64,000 bases of DNA from Lycium barbarum (GCF_019175385.1 NC_083345.1:8037205-8101204), one strand, 5' to 3'; counted from the first letter of the stretch, positions 1 through 11,739 are shown. A program made the numbers and translations. The notes: generated by a model not told the origin, from the sequence alone.

Positions 1-701
1 GGTGAGCAGGCTGAGCATGTCATTGATTCAGTCTCTCAGGGCACAGTTGATATAGGCACGGAAGGATTGTCCACAACAGAGGCCTCCACACCATCTGTAA
101 CTGATGCTACCCCTTCTACAGAGGCACTACCTCAGCCTGCTGTTCCATCTGCATCTCCTATTCCTCTGACAGCCGCAGCATCAGCTTCCGAGGATCTCTT
201 TGTCCTCAACAGAGCCGACTTCAGAGAGTTTGCAATCAAGGCAGAGCGTGCTGATCAGCAGGTGACCCGGATATTACAGCAGTTGGGTAGGTTTGTCCGG
301 AAAGAGATTGCACCGGAGTTGGAGCCTCTTCAGGAGGCTATGGAGAGGCATCATGCTAGAGTCAATGCACGACTTGACAGTTTAGAGATGCGGATACTCA
401 CTATTGAGAAGAAGAGTGAGTCTGGTACTTCGGGAGATTTTGAAGACCGAGCTTGACCAGCTCCGAGCTGAGATTGTGGCCCTTCGGACGAGAGAGCAGG
501 TTATTGTGGAAGACCCGACACCACCTGCACCAGTTGCCAGCATTTTCGATTTGATCCGAGTAGTTGACTTGGTGACTGAGGATGAGCCTAAGGAGAGTCG
601 CAAAAGAAAGAGGCCTGTCACATTGGCTGATGATGAGGATGAAGAAGAGGACAATGAGGATGAAGACCTTGAGCTTCGGGAGGGTATTCGGCGGTCGCGC
701 C
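1..701 (+). pseudogene. C-terminal part of Athila-type element ORF, upstream piece (split by Ogre1)
   Basis: The frame is open from base 1, so the protein starts outside the window. It reads as a low-complexity P/S/T/A-rich stretch, then a charged helical stretch (about 200-400) that looks like a coiled coil, then an acidic D/E-rich stretch near 640-680. A frameshift near 410-450 moves the reading from frame 1 to frame 2: frame 1 stops at 454-456, while frame 2 carries on the coiled-coil type sequence. Ogre1 cuts the ORF at 701. Frame 2 continues without a break at 26165, so both pieces are one former gene. I take it as the last (env-like or 'putative plant transposon protein' type) ORF of an Athila-type element, because an Athila-style PPT and LTR start lie downstream. 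No catalytic motif is visible. Confidence 0.6.
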
Positions 702-1199
702 TGTTGACACCCAATTTTGTCCCTCTTTTATTTAATTTACTCGGGTTTCTGAATTTACTAATGATCTAAATTCTTTATTTTTTCACAATATTTTATTGCT
801 ACTACTATTAATATCACTACTTTTATTTTCAACATTACAAGTATTACTTTACCACAAATTTGAAATGATTCGTCATTATTTCATTTTTTTTAGGGTTTGG
901 ACTCGTTAAATTAATTACAAGACAACACTTTGTAAAATATTTATTTTTTTACATACTAATTATTTATTGTCTTTACATTATATTTTACCAGTTAATAAAT
1001 TAGAAGCTCAAAAAATAATTAAATAGAGGAGGAAGGACTAACAATCTTCAGCCAAATTGATGGCTTAAAATACAAATACAATGTTATTCCCCTACTCAAA
1101 TAATCAGCCCACATTATTTCCCTACCAGCCCATTACCTAAATCTACCCGGTCTAGCCCAACAATTTTTACCCGACCCGGTCCAATTCCCCCCTAAACCT

Positions 1200-3768
1200 T
1201 GTTGCACCCCATTTTTTACCAAAGGCTAAACAAAGCACAACTTATGGAGCTCTGAAATAATTAATTATGTACAGAGTCGCCACCTAGCATTTAAGGTATA
1301 CTAGGGTACCTATAAATTATTAATATATGCAGCTTAACATGGTCTACGAAAATAAGTGAGATTCTAGGTAAGGGCTCAAATTATTCCGAAGAGAAGGTGT
1401 TAGGCATCCTTCAGAATCCACAAATGTGGTTCCCGGCTGGACCAATTTAACTATTCGAGGGATGTGTAAAAGACTTGATTATTACTTACAAAAATTAGTA
1501 GAATTTAGACTAAAGAATAACTAATATGACTATTCACATAAATAATCGTGCAATATGTATTTTTTACATATGTGATATAATAATTACCTTTTAAAAAAAA
1601 AGGTTATGTGCAACTTAGAAACTTGGGTATGTGACAAAGGTATAAAAAGAAAATGGATATGAAATTATTTTGCACTCGAAGTGAGTTAACTAATTTAACT
1701 AGATAAGTATGTACGCCTAATCAATTAATTATGAGAGTACATTCTAAAGCCTAAATATTGAGGCAAATCACCCTATTTATTCACTTAAGTGTGCTAAGCT
1801 ATTGAATTAAAACTCTAGCGAAACATGATAACTATCAGAATATTAACTACAAAAATAATAACTGTCTAATATTAATTTATCTAAAACACATAAAATTTAA
1901 ATCACCTAAGCAGATCATAAATAAATACCACAAGCCTACACCCTAAAAAGTAAAGTTTCACTATATTTTATGCTTGCATAATTTAAGAATGTAAAAAAAT
2001 AATATATATATAAACAAAGAATTTAAGAAGCTATTTGAACTTCTTTGAGTGTCATCTTCCAAAAAATAACTTCAGATACCTGCATGAGACTTAATAAAAA
2101 ATGTTAGTAAGAAAATAAATAATTATCAGATGAATTAAAGAAATAATGAATAAACTTAAAATAAAAACCCGTCTTTGTACATGGAAGGCCTTGGAAATCG
2201 ACGGAAATTTCTTCATCGGCCAATTGTCAATTTTGATAGTTTTACATAAATTACATAAACACAACAAATTGAAAACTACGAGTTCAGCATCAGATGTTAC
2301 AGTTTGCTTTAAAAGAAATTCAAAGGTTAACTATAGAATAAGCAAAGATAATAAGAAATGTCTTACAGACCAACCCATTGGGGTCACCATCTTATAAGTT
2401 ATATCCAACTAAAAAATATAAATGAAAACAACCAACGAGCTGTAGCTGTATGGTACCATATCACTATCCCTTCTACTTGACTCATAAACTAAGCATCACT
2501 ATCATCACCTTGATTTTTCTCTTCATCATCTTCATCCCCAACCTCAGGGTCATCCCCTTCTTCCTCATCACTCATGGTATTTATTACATCGGTGATTATA
2601 GCCTTCACCTCCGCTTTCCTATGCATCAAATCTACATTGAAATGGCTACCTAGTTGTCGGATGATATCAGATAAAATTGCAGAATTAAAATCCACTTCTT
2701 TCAGTATATTTACAACTGCTGCATGAATTTCTTCATTGCTGGGCTCTGCCTTGACCTTCTTGTTGCTTTTTATTCTTTTCCAATTTTTGTATCTTAGGTG
2801 ATGCTAGCCAAGCAGCACCAGAAGCACCTCTTTTGGAAGCTGTGCTTGAAGACATTTTGGTAGATTTAGTCGAACTTTTGGGGGATTTAGCAGGGTTATC
2901 CTTTTTCACAGACTTGGGCTTCTCTTTTTTCTTTAGAACAAGATCTGAAAAATGTTTTATGTTATGTGTAGAAGGTTGTGTAGTGTGTGTAAGTGAAGAT
3001 GAAGGGGGGAACGAAGGGCGGTAGTTTAGCGCGTCGCCGGAGCTCCGAGCTCTGGCGGAGAGGCGGCGGCGGCTGTGGAAAAAAAAATGAGAGGAGGGAA
3101 AATGTTTAGGGTTTGTTTTGTTGGAAAAGAGAGCCACAAATCTGAAAAATTTAGGTATGGAGAATAATGAGGGGGATAAAAAAATCTGAGAAGTGCAAGT
3201 GTGTATAAATATGTGTTGGATCTCATCATTAAATTAACCCCCCTTTTTTTTATAATATAAACAAACACCCCTTTTTATGCCCAAAAATAATGAAGTCATA
3301 CCCCTTTGTCCCCAACCCATCATCTCAAAATGTTCACTTTTTAAAAAAAAAATGACGAGACCTTGATTTGATTGAATTTTGCTCTGCGTTTAAAAATTAA
3401 TTGCTCTGATTTTCTTTGCATCGTCAGGCTACACAAAAAAAAATATAATTAATTAATACATATATAAATAATAACGTAAGTATAAAATATAAATATTAAT
3501 ATGCAAGATATGAAAAATGTATTGCTACAAAATTAAGAAACAATTATTAATTGCACAAAAAATGGTAGTATTACGCTGTACATGTGCAAAATAATGATTC
3601 TTGAAAAAATGACAATAAATTGAGAAAATTCCTGAAATAAGGATAATCATTAATAAATTGTTGAAAAAATGTAAAAATATGTAAAAAATGTATTTCGTGC
3701 TCTTTAACGAATCAGGGCCCCCCAAAACGTTAATTTTAAGCACGTCGAGCCAAAATTAGGTGTCAACA
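1200..3768 (-). repeat. 3' LTR of Ogre2
   Basis: On the - strand the LTR starts TGTTGACACCTAATTTTGG and ends GGTAAAAAATGGGGTGCAACA. It is 2569 bp long and nearly identical to 9137-11709. It carries a captured DEK-like gene fragment (2489-2940). Confidence 0.93.
2489..2940 (-). pseudogene. Captured DEK C-terminal gene fragment (copy in 3' LTR of Ogre2)
   Basis: On the - strand this encodes a Lys/Ser-rich stretch (KKKEKPKSVKKDNPAKSP), then, in another frame, KVKAEPSNEEIHAAVVNILK followed by a typical DEK C-terminal fold segment (DIIRQLGSHF.VDLMHRKAEV, IITDVINTMSDEEEGD) and an acidic tail ending at 2489. DEK proteins bind chromatin; the C-terminal domain is a winged-helix-like DNA-binding and dimerisation unit. 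The match is from memory of the plant family. A frame change near 2795 separates the basic stretch from the DEK_C part. That fits either a lost intron boundary or an indel, so it is not a working gene. It sits in sense with the element, inside the LTR, so the capture is copied at both ends. Confidence 0.75.
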
Positions 3769-3788
3769 ACTTGTCCCTCTTCGACCGG
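3769..3788 (-). other. Polypurine tract of Ogre2
   Basis: On the - strand this reads CCGGTCGAAGAGGGACAAGT directly upstream of the 3' LTR start. The core GAAGAGGG is shared with the PPT of Ogre1 (21970) and close to that of Ogre3 (AAAGAGGGACAAG). Confidence 0.85.
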
Positions 3789-4097
3789 AGACGATGAAAG
3801 AGTTTTCGGACGAAGACGTTGACATGTAGCCTATTTTGGCTCGACAAAGAATTGTTAAAAGGATATGTACGGAGAAAAAGGCCAGACGTTGGTTGAGCTT
3901 TGACAATACTCTCAGTCTGTAGGTAGGGTTGCAATGAAAAGAAAAATGATAAAACGGGAAGGATTGTTCAGGGCTGAAAAAAATGTTCGCATACCCACGT
4001 CATCGCTTCCAAAATTGCCCCAGTATCGAGCTACGAGATGCTGGGGGGTGCAAGATTGTATACTTGCTGGGGAAAGAATGATTCTCGCCCTGATGTG

Positions 4098-4161
4098 ACC
4101 GAACTCTGCATAGAGCTTCCTACATATCTCGTCAATCACGAGAATCAAGTCAATGTAGTTC
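4098..4161 (-). repeat. Three-stem module, diverged single copy near PPT of Ogre2
   Basis: On the - strand: GAACTACATTGACTTGATT, then a hairpin TCTCGT-N5-ACGAGA, GATATGTAGG, then AGCTC-N6-GAGTTCGGTC. The outer stem is CTACAT/ATGTAG where other copies have CTACGT/ACGTAG. It lies about 300 nt upstream of the PPT, as the single copy in Ogre3 does. Confidence 0.7.
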
Positions 4162-4201
4162 GAAAGGTGACAACTAATGGACGTTTTTTTTTTTTGCAAT
4201 G

Positions 4202-4385
4202 AAACGTGATAATGCAATGCATGTGCAGTGTGTTTGCGAGCATTCGCAAAGTAATGATGCAATGTATGTGCAGTGCATTTGCGAGCATTCGCAAAGTAAT
4301 GATGCAATGTATGTGCAGTGCATTTGCGAGCATTCGCAAAGTAATGATGCAGTGTATGTGCAGTGCACCTGCGAGCATACGCAGG
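4202..4385 (-). repeat. 45-bp tandem repeat of hairpins in Ogre2
   Basis: Four units with an exact 45-bp period (start of GTGCAGTG at 4223, 4268, 4313 and 4358). Each holds a perfect hairpin: TTTGCG-N6-CGCAAA in three units and CCTGCG-N6-CGCAGG in the last. Related single units with CTGCG/CGCAG follow at 4410-4440, 4465-4505 and again at 5590-5635 beyond the next array. Confidence 0.85.
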
Positions 4386-4554
4386 GCATTTAAAACAAAC
4401 AAATGGAGGTACGGTGCAATGCGTCTGCGAGTATACGCAGGGGCATTTGAAAACAATAAAACAATGCAGGTGCAGTGCAATGCGGCTGCGAGCATACGCA
4501 GGGGCATTAAGAAAATAATAATAAAACAAGGCAGATGCGGTGCGATGTCTTATG

Positions 4555-5595
4555 CAGAAATTTTCAAAGGGCGGTGCGCGGCCCGTGCAACATATAAAAG
4601 GCGGTGCTCAGCCTTCTGCAGAAATTACAAAAGGGCGGTGCGCAGCCTAATGCAGAAAATTGAAAGGGCGGTGCGCAGCCCAGGCAACATATGAAAGGCG
4701 GTGCTCAGCCTTATGCAGAAATTACAAAGGGCGGTGCATGGCCCATGTAACATATGAAAGCGATGCAAAGGGCGGTGCGCGGCCCATGCATCATATGAAA
4801 GGCGGTGCTCAGCCTTATGCAGAAATTACAAAGGGCGGTGCATAGCCCATGTAACATATGAAAGCGATGCAAAGGGCGGTGCTCAGCCTTATGCAGAAAT
4901 TACAAAGGGCGGTGCATGGCCCATGTAACATATGAAAGCGATGCAAAGGGCGGTGCGCAGCCCATGCATCATATGAAAGGCGGTGCTCAGCCTTATGCAG
5001 AAATTAAAAAGGGCGGTGCATGGCCCATGTAACATATGAAAGCGATGCAAAGGGCGGTGCGCAGCCCATGCATCATATGAAAGGCGGTGCTCAGCCTTAT
5101 GCAGCAATTACAAAGGGCGGTGCATGGCCCATGTAACATATGAAAGCGATGCAAAGGGCGGTGCGCAGCCCATGCATCATATGAAAGGCGGTGCTCAGCC
5201 TTATGCAGAAATTACAAAGGGCGGTGCATGGCCCATGTAACATATGAAAGCGATGCGAAGGGCGGTGCGCAGCCCGTGCATCGTATGAAAGGCGGTGCTC
5301 AGCCTTATGCAGAAATTAAAAGGGCAGTGCATGACCCATGTAACATATGAAAGGCGGTGAACAACCTTATGCAGAAATTTAAATGGGCGGTGCGCAGCCC
5401 ATACAACATGAAAGGCGGTGCTCAGCCTTATGCAAAAATTACAAAGGGCGGTGCATGGCCCATGTAATATATGAAAGCGATGCAAAGGGCGGTGCGCAGC
5501 CCATGCATCATATGAAAGGCGGTGCACAGCCTTATGCAGAAATTTAAAAGGGCGGTGCATGGCGCAGGCAGTAATAAAAGGCGGTGAGCAATGCA
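4555..5595 (-). repeat. ~104-bp higher-order tandem array in Ogre2
   Basis: The marker AAAGCGATGC recurs at 4757, 4861, 4935, 5039, 5143 and 5247, i.e. every 104 bp (one 74-bp step). Each 104-bp unit is three ~35-bp subunits built on hairpins GGGC-N8-GCCC or AAGGC-N8-GCCTT. On both strands the open frames that run through it are by-products of the repeat, not genes. Confidence 0.85.
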
Positions 5596-5649
5596 GGTGC
5601 AATGCAATGCGGCTGCGAGCATACGCAGAGGCATTTGAAAGTGATAAAG

Positions 5650-6767
5650 CAATGCTGGTGTGGAGGGTAACGCCTTTGCTTCGGCGCGAATGAAGTGCAG
5701 AAGGTAAGGTCCTTGGGCCATGAAATGGTGCCTTTAGGCGATGAGAATGATGCCTTTAGACTATGACGCCCTCGATGTCCTGTTGTGGGGCTGGACGAGC
5801 CAATGCAGTGTCCTACTGTGGGGCCGGATGAGCCCGTGCCTTTTCTCTCAAAATGTGCTATTGGTGGAATTTTTGAGGGCCCCCTCAAAAATTCTGTCCC
5901 AGTTTAAACAAACAAAAATTCGCATACTTCCAGCGGAAAGTGATGTGCACTTGCTCTTTTTTTTTTTTAAGCTACTCAAAAATGTTCTCCCAATTTCATG
6001 CTTCAGCGGAGAAATACGAGGATCTTTCATGGTAAGACCAGATGTCGATACCTCGTAGAGTTAGTAACAACACAACAACATTGAACTATATTTACTGTGC
6101 AACGATAAAAAACAAAATTAAGAAGAAAAAAAATAACAAAATCACGAAAGCAAAATCCAGCAAATTTTTTTTTTTTTTTAATAATAACAATGATTGATAT
6201 AACATGCCCCGACTTCAGTTGGTACCAAAAATTAGTATTGTGCATAAGAATTCACCATTATTTATCGTCCAACAAACCAAGATCGACTTATTGGTAATTC
6301 CTATAGCTTCAAGTGGTACCTCAGACATACCTAAAGATCGACAAGATTGGTTCATTTTGCTTCAAACAAGGATTATGAACTATACCTATCCTCATGTTTC
6401 AAGTGCCCTCACCAGAAAGAAAGTCCATTTTCACACATATTCAGTATTTTTGAACTTTGAGACATCTAGAGAAGTACACTCAAACTCAGAAAGATGTTCA
6501 ATGCTTGCAATTGTAATACCATAAGCTTGGCCGTCATGTAAGTATCCACTAATGAGAGAAACCTTAGCATAGAATCACGTAGGGCTTGTTATGGTGTTGT
6601 AATGTAGGCTTGGGAAAAGGGTAGGATATTATTTGGGTAAGGAGTGACTAATCCTTCCCTAAGCGTTGCACTATGTCTGTGCTTAGTATTTGTGTGCTCT
6701 GACGCTGATCTACTTTGTTTTATTGTCCCTTTCTTTTGTACTTGTGCGACCTCTTTGGCAAGTTAAA

Positions 6768-6799
<32 letters not shown>

Positions 6800-7640
6800 G
6801 AGTTTAGGGTTGCATGCCCGAGACTCTGTGGGGATTAAGAGAATTGACCTGGGTTGTATGCCCGAGGTCTTGATACTAATTCCGGATTGTATGCCTGAGT
6901 GTGAAAAATAAAAAGGAATAACGGGTTGTATGTCCGAGATCCCGAATGACTGAGGTTTTTTTTTTTTTTTTTTGTGTTTTTGTGGGCTCCTTCTTGCTTT
7001 GGAGGTCGTTCTTAGCCTTTGTTTTTCTAGGACGGTCGAATCTTTTTTTTTTTTTTTTTTTTTGGAAACTTCAGCTCCGATCTCTATTCGCAGTTGCATG
7101 TTTTTTAGTACGCTCAGGGAGGTTGGGCCAAGAGAGAGATAGTGCATGTAAGCACTCAGAAATGGTATAGGCTTATGATGTGGTAGTCAAAGAAAAGGCT
7201 TTTAGGCTCAAAGGGGGAATGCTAGGGATAATGTCATTTGGTAGGCTAGAAAGGCTCAAACGGATCAAAGAAGGCCTACGATCCTTTTCTATGCTGAGTG
7301 TTACTCATAATTTCGCCTCAACAGACATTCAGGCCAAGTTCTAGATCACAATGCAATGCAATTGAACGCTATCTAAAGCTCACCACACAATGCACATGAA
7401 ACAATGAGGTTGGTTTTGTTCTTGTCTCACAAGCATGCAAGAGAATTTTTCAAGTGTCACTTAAAGTGTGAATGAGAGGTACCAAAAGAATCTATAGTTT
7501 ACCACGAAGTCAGTCCTCTCCATCATATTGATTGTTACTTGTTTCTTTCCTATGCACATTCCTAACTGTGTTGGTACCAACCAAGTCAAAGATATGAATC
7601 TAAAAAAAATATTTTTGTATTTTTGTATTTTTTTTAATAG
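5650..7640 (-). other. Non-coding middle of Ogre2, T-rich tracts and short repeats
   Basis: No gene is visible. Two ~35-bp units (TGTGGGGCTGGACGAGCC type) occur at 5775-5845. Long A or T runs occur at about 6166-6180, 6772-6799, 6956-6973 and 7043-7062. Four units with the core GGTTGTATGCCCGAG occur at 6825-6945. The rest is unremarkable. Confidence 0.6.
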
Positions 7641-7644
7641 GGGT

Positions 7645-8323
7645 ACCGAACCCGAGAAGGGTTGCCTACGTATCTCATCTTAGATGAGAATCAGGTGCGC
7701 GTAGTTCGTTGAAATAGGATAGAAAGAAATAAAATATTTTGTGATTTTTTTTTTCAAAATAAAGGATTTTTTTTGTGATTTTTTTTTGAATAATAATACC
7801 GAACCCAAAAGGGCTGCCTACGTGTCTCATCAAAGAAGAGAATCAGGTGTGCGTAGTTCTTGCAGATAGGATAGAAAGAAATAAAATATTTTTGTGATTT
7901 TTCAAAATAAAGGATTTTTTTTTGTGATTTTTCGAATAATGAATAATGAATACCGAACCCAAAAGGGCTGCCTACGTATTTCATCAAAGAAGAGAATCAG
8001 GTGTGCGTAGTTCTTGCAGATAGGATAGAAAGAAATAAAATATTTTTGTGATTTTTCAAAATAAAGGATTTTTTTTTGTGATTTTTCGAATAATGAATAA
8101 TGAATACCGAACCCAAAAGGGCTGCCTACGTATCTCATCAAAGAAGAGAATCAGGTGTGCGTAGTTCTTGCAGATAAGATAGAAAGAAAGAAATAAAATA
8201 TTTTTGTGATTTTTCAAAAATAAAGTTTTTTATTTTTTTTATGATTTTTTGAATAATGAATACCGAACCCAAAAGGGCTGCCTACGTATCTCATCAAAGA
8301 AGAGAATCAGGTGTGCGTAGTTC
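7645..8323 (-). repeat. Tandem array of the three-stem module in Ogre2 (5 copies)
   Basis: Module copies at 7645-7707, 7798-7859, 7952-8013, 8106-8167 and 8262-8323 (period about 154 bp) are separated by T/A-rich spacers. On the - strand each reads GAACTACGC.CACCTGATT, hairpin TCTC..GAGA (extended to TCTCAT/ATGAGA in the first copy), GATACGTAGGC, then AACCC or AGCCC-loop-GGGTTCGG. Confidence 0.85.
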
Positions 8324-8574
8324 TTGCAGATAGGGTATAAAATGCATGATTGAAGAAAAATATTTTACAAAATGCAGGGTTCAACACAAGTCAACTAAAA
8401 TAGTTAGATAAAGTGCTAAGGTAGTACAAAGCAAATAACAACAATATTTATTTAAAAACAAAAACATGTAACAAATAAAGAATATGTGAAAAAAATAAAA
8501 AGAATGTTCGAAATAAAGGATAAAATTCAACCTAGCTAAAACAACTGCAAAATGGAATGTACAGTAACCTAGGA

Positions 8575-8790
8575 ATTCTAAGAGTTGGTTTTCCTATGAC
8601 ACAAGGCTCCCCCAAGCGGACAACTTGGGAGTGGAAAGTCCGTGGCCGTCGACTGCACCGCCGATCGACTAAATCCACAAGATCGATCCAACTAAAAGGG
8701 TAATTTAGTAGTGCACGGCCGCGAACCGCGAAACCGCTTTAAGTGTGTGAATTTGTGTGAATTTTCCAGGAGTGGAGGAAATATGAACGA
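8575..8790 (-). promoter_or_regulatory. Conserved Ogre leader segment in Ogre2 (candidate packaging signal)
   Basis: This block is recognisably the same sequence as 15147-15365 (Ogre1, +) and 59393-59612 (Ogre3, -), although the LTRs of the three elements differ. It holds a hairpin CCCAAG-N7-CTTGGG (8611-8629), the block GTCGACTGCACCGCCGATCG and the segment ending CACTCCTGGAAAA. It lies between PBS and body. As the only long 5' sequence kept in the gag-less Ogre2, it is a good candidate for an RNA packaging or dimerisation signal (inference). Confidence 0.6.
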
Positions 8791-9116
8791 AATTCCATTT
8801 TATATAAACCGATAACACATATGAATATTAATATAAAACCACAAAAAGATAGAAATTAAAAAAAACAGTAAAAGCAAGATGCATAATTTACAATAAAGTA
8901 AAAAATGGATATGGTAAATAAAACTTGTTAGTAAAATAAAGGCAATAATACAGTGTATGAAATTAAAAACAGATATGTACGTAAACAAATAAGGAAACAA
9001 GGGAAAGGATATACATGACGAATAAATACAGGCAAGTAAAATAATAAACAAAGACTCAAATAAAGATAACATACCTCGAATAACAAATTGAGTCCATATG
9101 GTTAGAACCTAAGTGT

Positions 9117-9133
9117 CCCCAGCAGAGTCGCCA
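9117..9133 (-). other. Primer binding site of Ogre2 (tRNA-Arg type)
   Basis: On the - strand this reads TGGCGACTCTGCTGGGG, three bases inside the 5' LTR. It is the Ogre-type site, described in the literature as complementary to the 3' end of tRNA-Arg. Confidence 0.85.
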
Positions 9134-9136
9134 TGT

Positions 9137-11709
9137 TGTTGCACCCCATTTTTTACCAAAGGCTAAACAAAGCACAACTTATGGAGCTCTGAAATAATTA
9201 ATTATGTACAGAGTCGCCACCTAGCATTTAAGGTATACTAGGGTACCTATAAATTATTAATATATGCAGCTTAACATGGTCTACGAAAATAAGTGAGATT
9301 CTAGGTAAGGGCTCAAATTATTCCGAAGGGAAGGTGTTAGGCATCCTTCAGAATCCACAAATGTGGTTCCCGGCTGGACCAATTTAACTATTCGAGGGAT
9401 GTGTAAAAGACTTGATTATTACTTACAAAAATTAGTAGAATTTAGAATAAAGAATAACTAATATGACTATTCACATAAATAATCGTGCAATATGTATTTT
9501 TTACATATGTGATATAATAATTACCTTTTAAAAAAAAAAAGGTTATGTGCAACTTAGAAACTTGGGTATGTGACAAAGGTATAAAAAGAAAATGGATATG
9601 AAATTATTTTGCACTCGAAGTGAGTTAACTAATTTAACTAGATAAGTATGTACGCCTAATCAATTAATTATGAGAGTACATTCTAAAGCCTAAATATTGA
9701 GGCAAATCACCCTATTTATTCACTTAAGTGTGCTAAGCTATTGAATTAAAACTCTAGCGAAACATGATAACTATCAGAATATTAACTACAAAAATAATAA
9801 CTGTCTAATATTAATTTATCTAAAACACATAAAATTTAAATCACCTAAGCAGATCATAAATAAATACCACTAGCCTACACCCTAAAAAGTAAAGTTTCAC
9901 TATATTTTATGCTTGCATAATTTAAGAATGTAAAAAAATAATATATATATAAACAAAGAATTTAAGAAGCTATTTGAACTTCTTTGAGTGTCATCTTCCA
10001 AAAAATAACTTCAGATACCTGCATGAGACTTAATAAAAAATGTTAGTAAGAAAATAAATAATTATCAGATGAATTAAAGAAATAATGAATAAACTTAAAA
10101 TAAAAACCCGTCTTTGTACATGGAAGGCCTTGGAAATCGACGGAAATTTCTTCATCGGCCAATTGTCAATTTTGATAGTTTTACATAAATTACATAAACA
10201 CAACAAATTGAAAACTACGAGTTCAGCATCAGATGTTACAGTTTGCTTTAAAAGAAATTCAAAGGTTAACTATAGAATAAGCAAAGATAATAAGAAATGT
10301 CTTACAGACCAACCCATTGGGGTCACCATCTTATAAGTTATATCCAACTAAAAAATATAAATGAAAACAACCAACGAGCTGTAGCTGTATGGTACCATAT
10401 CACTATCCCTTCTACTTGACTCATAAACTAAGCATCACTATCATCACCTTGATTTTTCTCTTCATCATCTTCATCCCCAGCCTCAGGGTCATCCCCTTCT
10501 TCCTCATCACTCATGGTATTTATTACATCGGTGATTATAGCCTTCACCTCCGCTTTCCTATGCATCAAATCTACATCGAAATGGCTACCTAGTTGTCGGA
10601 TGATATCAGATAAAATTGCAGAATTAAAATCCACTTCTTTCAGTATATTTACAACTGCTGCATGAATTTCTTCATTGCTGGGCTCTGCCTTGACCTTCTT
10701 GTTGCTTTTTATTCTTTTCCAATTTTTGTATCTTAGGTGATGCTAGCGAAGCAGCACCAGAAGCACCTCTTTTGGAAGCTGTGCTTGAAGACATTTTGGT
10801 AGATTTAGTCGAACTTTTGGGGGATTTAGCAGGGTTATCCTTTTTCACAGACTTGGGCTTCTCTTTTTTCTTTAGAACAAGATCTGAAAAATGTTTTATG
10901 TTATGTGTAGAAGGTTGTGTAGTGTGTGTAAGTGAAGATGAAGGGGGGAACGAAGGGGGGTAGTTTAGCGCGTCGCCGGAGCTCCGAGCTCTGGCGGAGA
11001 GGCGGCGGCGGCTGTGGAAAAAAAAATGAGAGGAGGGAAAATGTTTAGGGTTTCTTTTGTTGGAAAAGAGAGCCACAAATCTGAAAAATTTAGGTATGGA
11101 GAATAATGAGGGGGATAAAAAAATCTGAGAAGTGCAAGTGTGTATAAATATGTGTTGGATCTCATCATTAAATTAACCCCCCTTTTTTTTATAATATAAA
11201 CAAACACCCCTTTTTATGCCCAAAAATAATGAAGTCATACCCCTTTGTCCCCAACCCATCATCTCAAAATGTTCACTTTTTTTAAAAAAAAATGACGAGA
11301 CCTTGATTTGATTGAATTTTGCTCTGCGTTTAAAAATTAATTGCTCTGATTTTCTTTGCATCGTCAGGCTACACAAAAAAAAAATATAATTAATTAATAC
11401 ATATATAAATAATAACGTAAGTATAAAATATAAATATTAATATGCAAGATATGAAAAATGTATTGCTACAAAATTAAGAAACAATTATTAATTGCACAAA
11501 AAATGGTAGTATTACGCTGTACATGTGCAAAATAATGATTCTTGAAAAAATGACAATAAATTGAGAAAATTCCTGAAATAAGGATAATCATTAATAAATT
11601 GTTGAAAAAATGTAAAAATATGTAAAAAATGTATTTCGTGCTCTTTAACGAATCAGGGCCCCCCAAAACGTTAATTTTAAGCACGTCGAGCCAAAATTAG
11701 GTGTCAACA
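9137..11709 (-). repeat. 5' LTR of Ogre2
   Basis: This 2573-bp LTR matches 1200-3768 with only scattered single-base differences. It ends on the + side at ..GTGTCAACA followed by the TSD aacct. It carries the second copy of the DEK-like fragment. Confidence 0.93.
10428..10879 (-). pseudogene. Captured DEK C-terminal gene fragment (copy in 5' LTR of Ogre2)
   Basis: This is the same fragment as at 2489-2940, with the same frame change before the DEK_C segment. A few substitutions differ between the copies (for example GSHFDVDLM here, GSHFNVDLM there), as expected for LTRs that have drifted since insertion. Being in both LTRs, the fragment was present before this insertion event. Confidence 0.75.
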
Positions 11710-11739
11710 AACCTAACCCCTTCCTATTTCTCTTTCTTT

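Larger units (their letters stand above)
1200..11709 (-). mobile_element. Ogre2: gag-less Ogre-like LTR element nested in Ogre1
   Basis: The element lies on the - strand with LTRs at 9137-11709 (5') and 1200-3768 (3') and TSD aacct at 1195-1199 and 11710-11714. The PBS is at 9117-9133 and the PPT at 3769-3788. The LTR pair is nearly identical over 2.57 kb, so the insertion is young and later than Ogre1. The 5.4-kb internal region has no gag or pol: it consists of a conserved leader, module repeats, T-rich tracts and two interleaved tandem arrays. It is therefore a fully non-coding, LARD-like derivative that should depend on another element for every protein. Confidence 0.92.

Noticed and set aside
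2146..2397. 83-codon + strand frame present in both Ogre2 LTRs (also 10085-10336)
   Set aside because: Present twice only because LTRs are copies; antisense to the element and without known features.
3912..5721. Several 100-200 codon frames over 3912-5721
   Set aside because: All run through the 45-bp and 104-bp arrays; Cys/His-rich translations come from the GTGCAG words.
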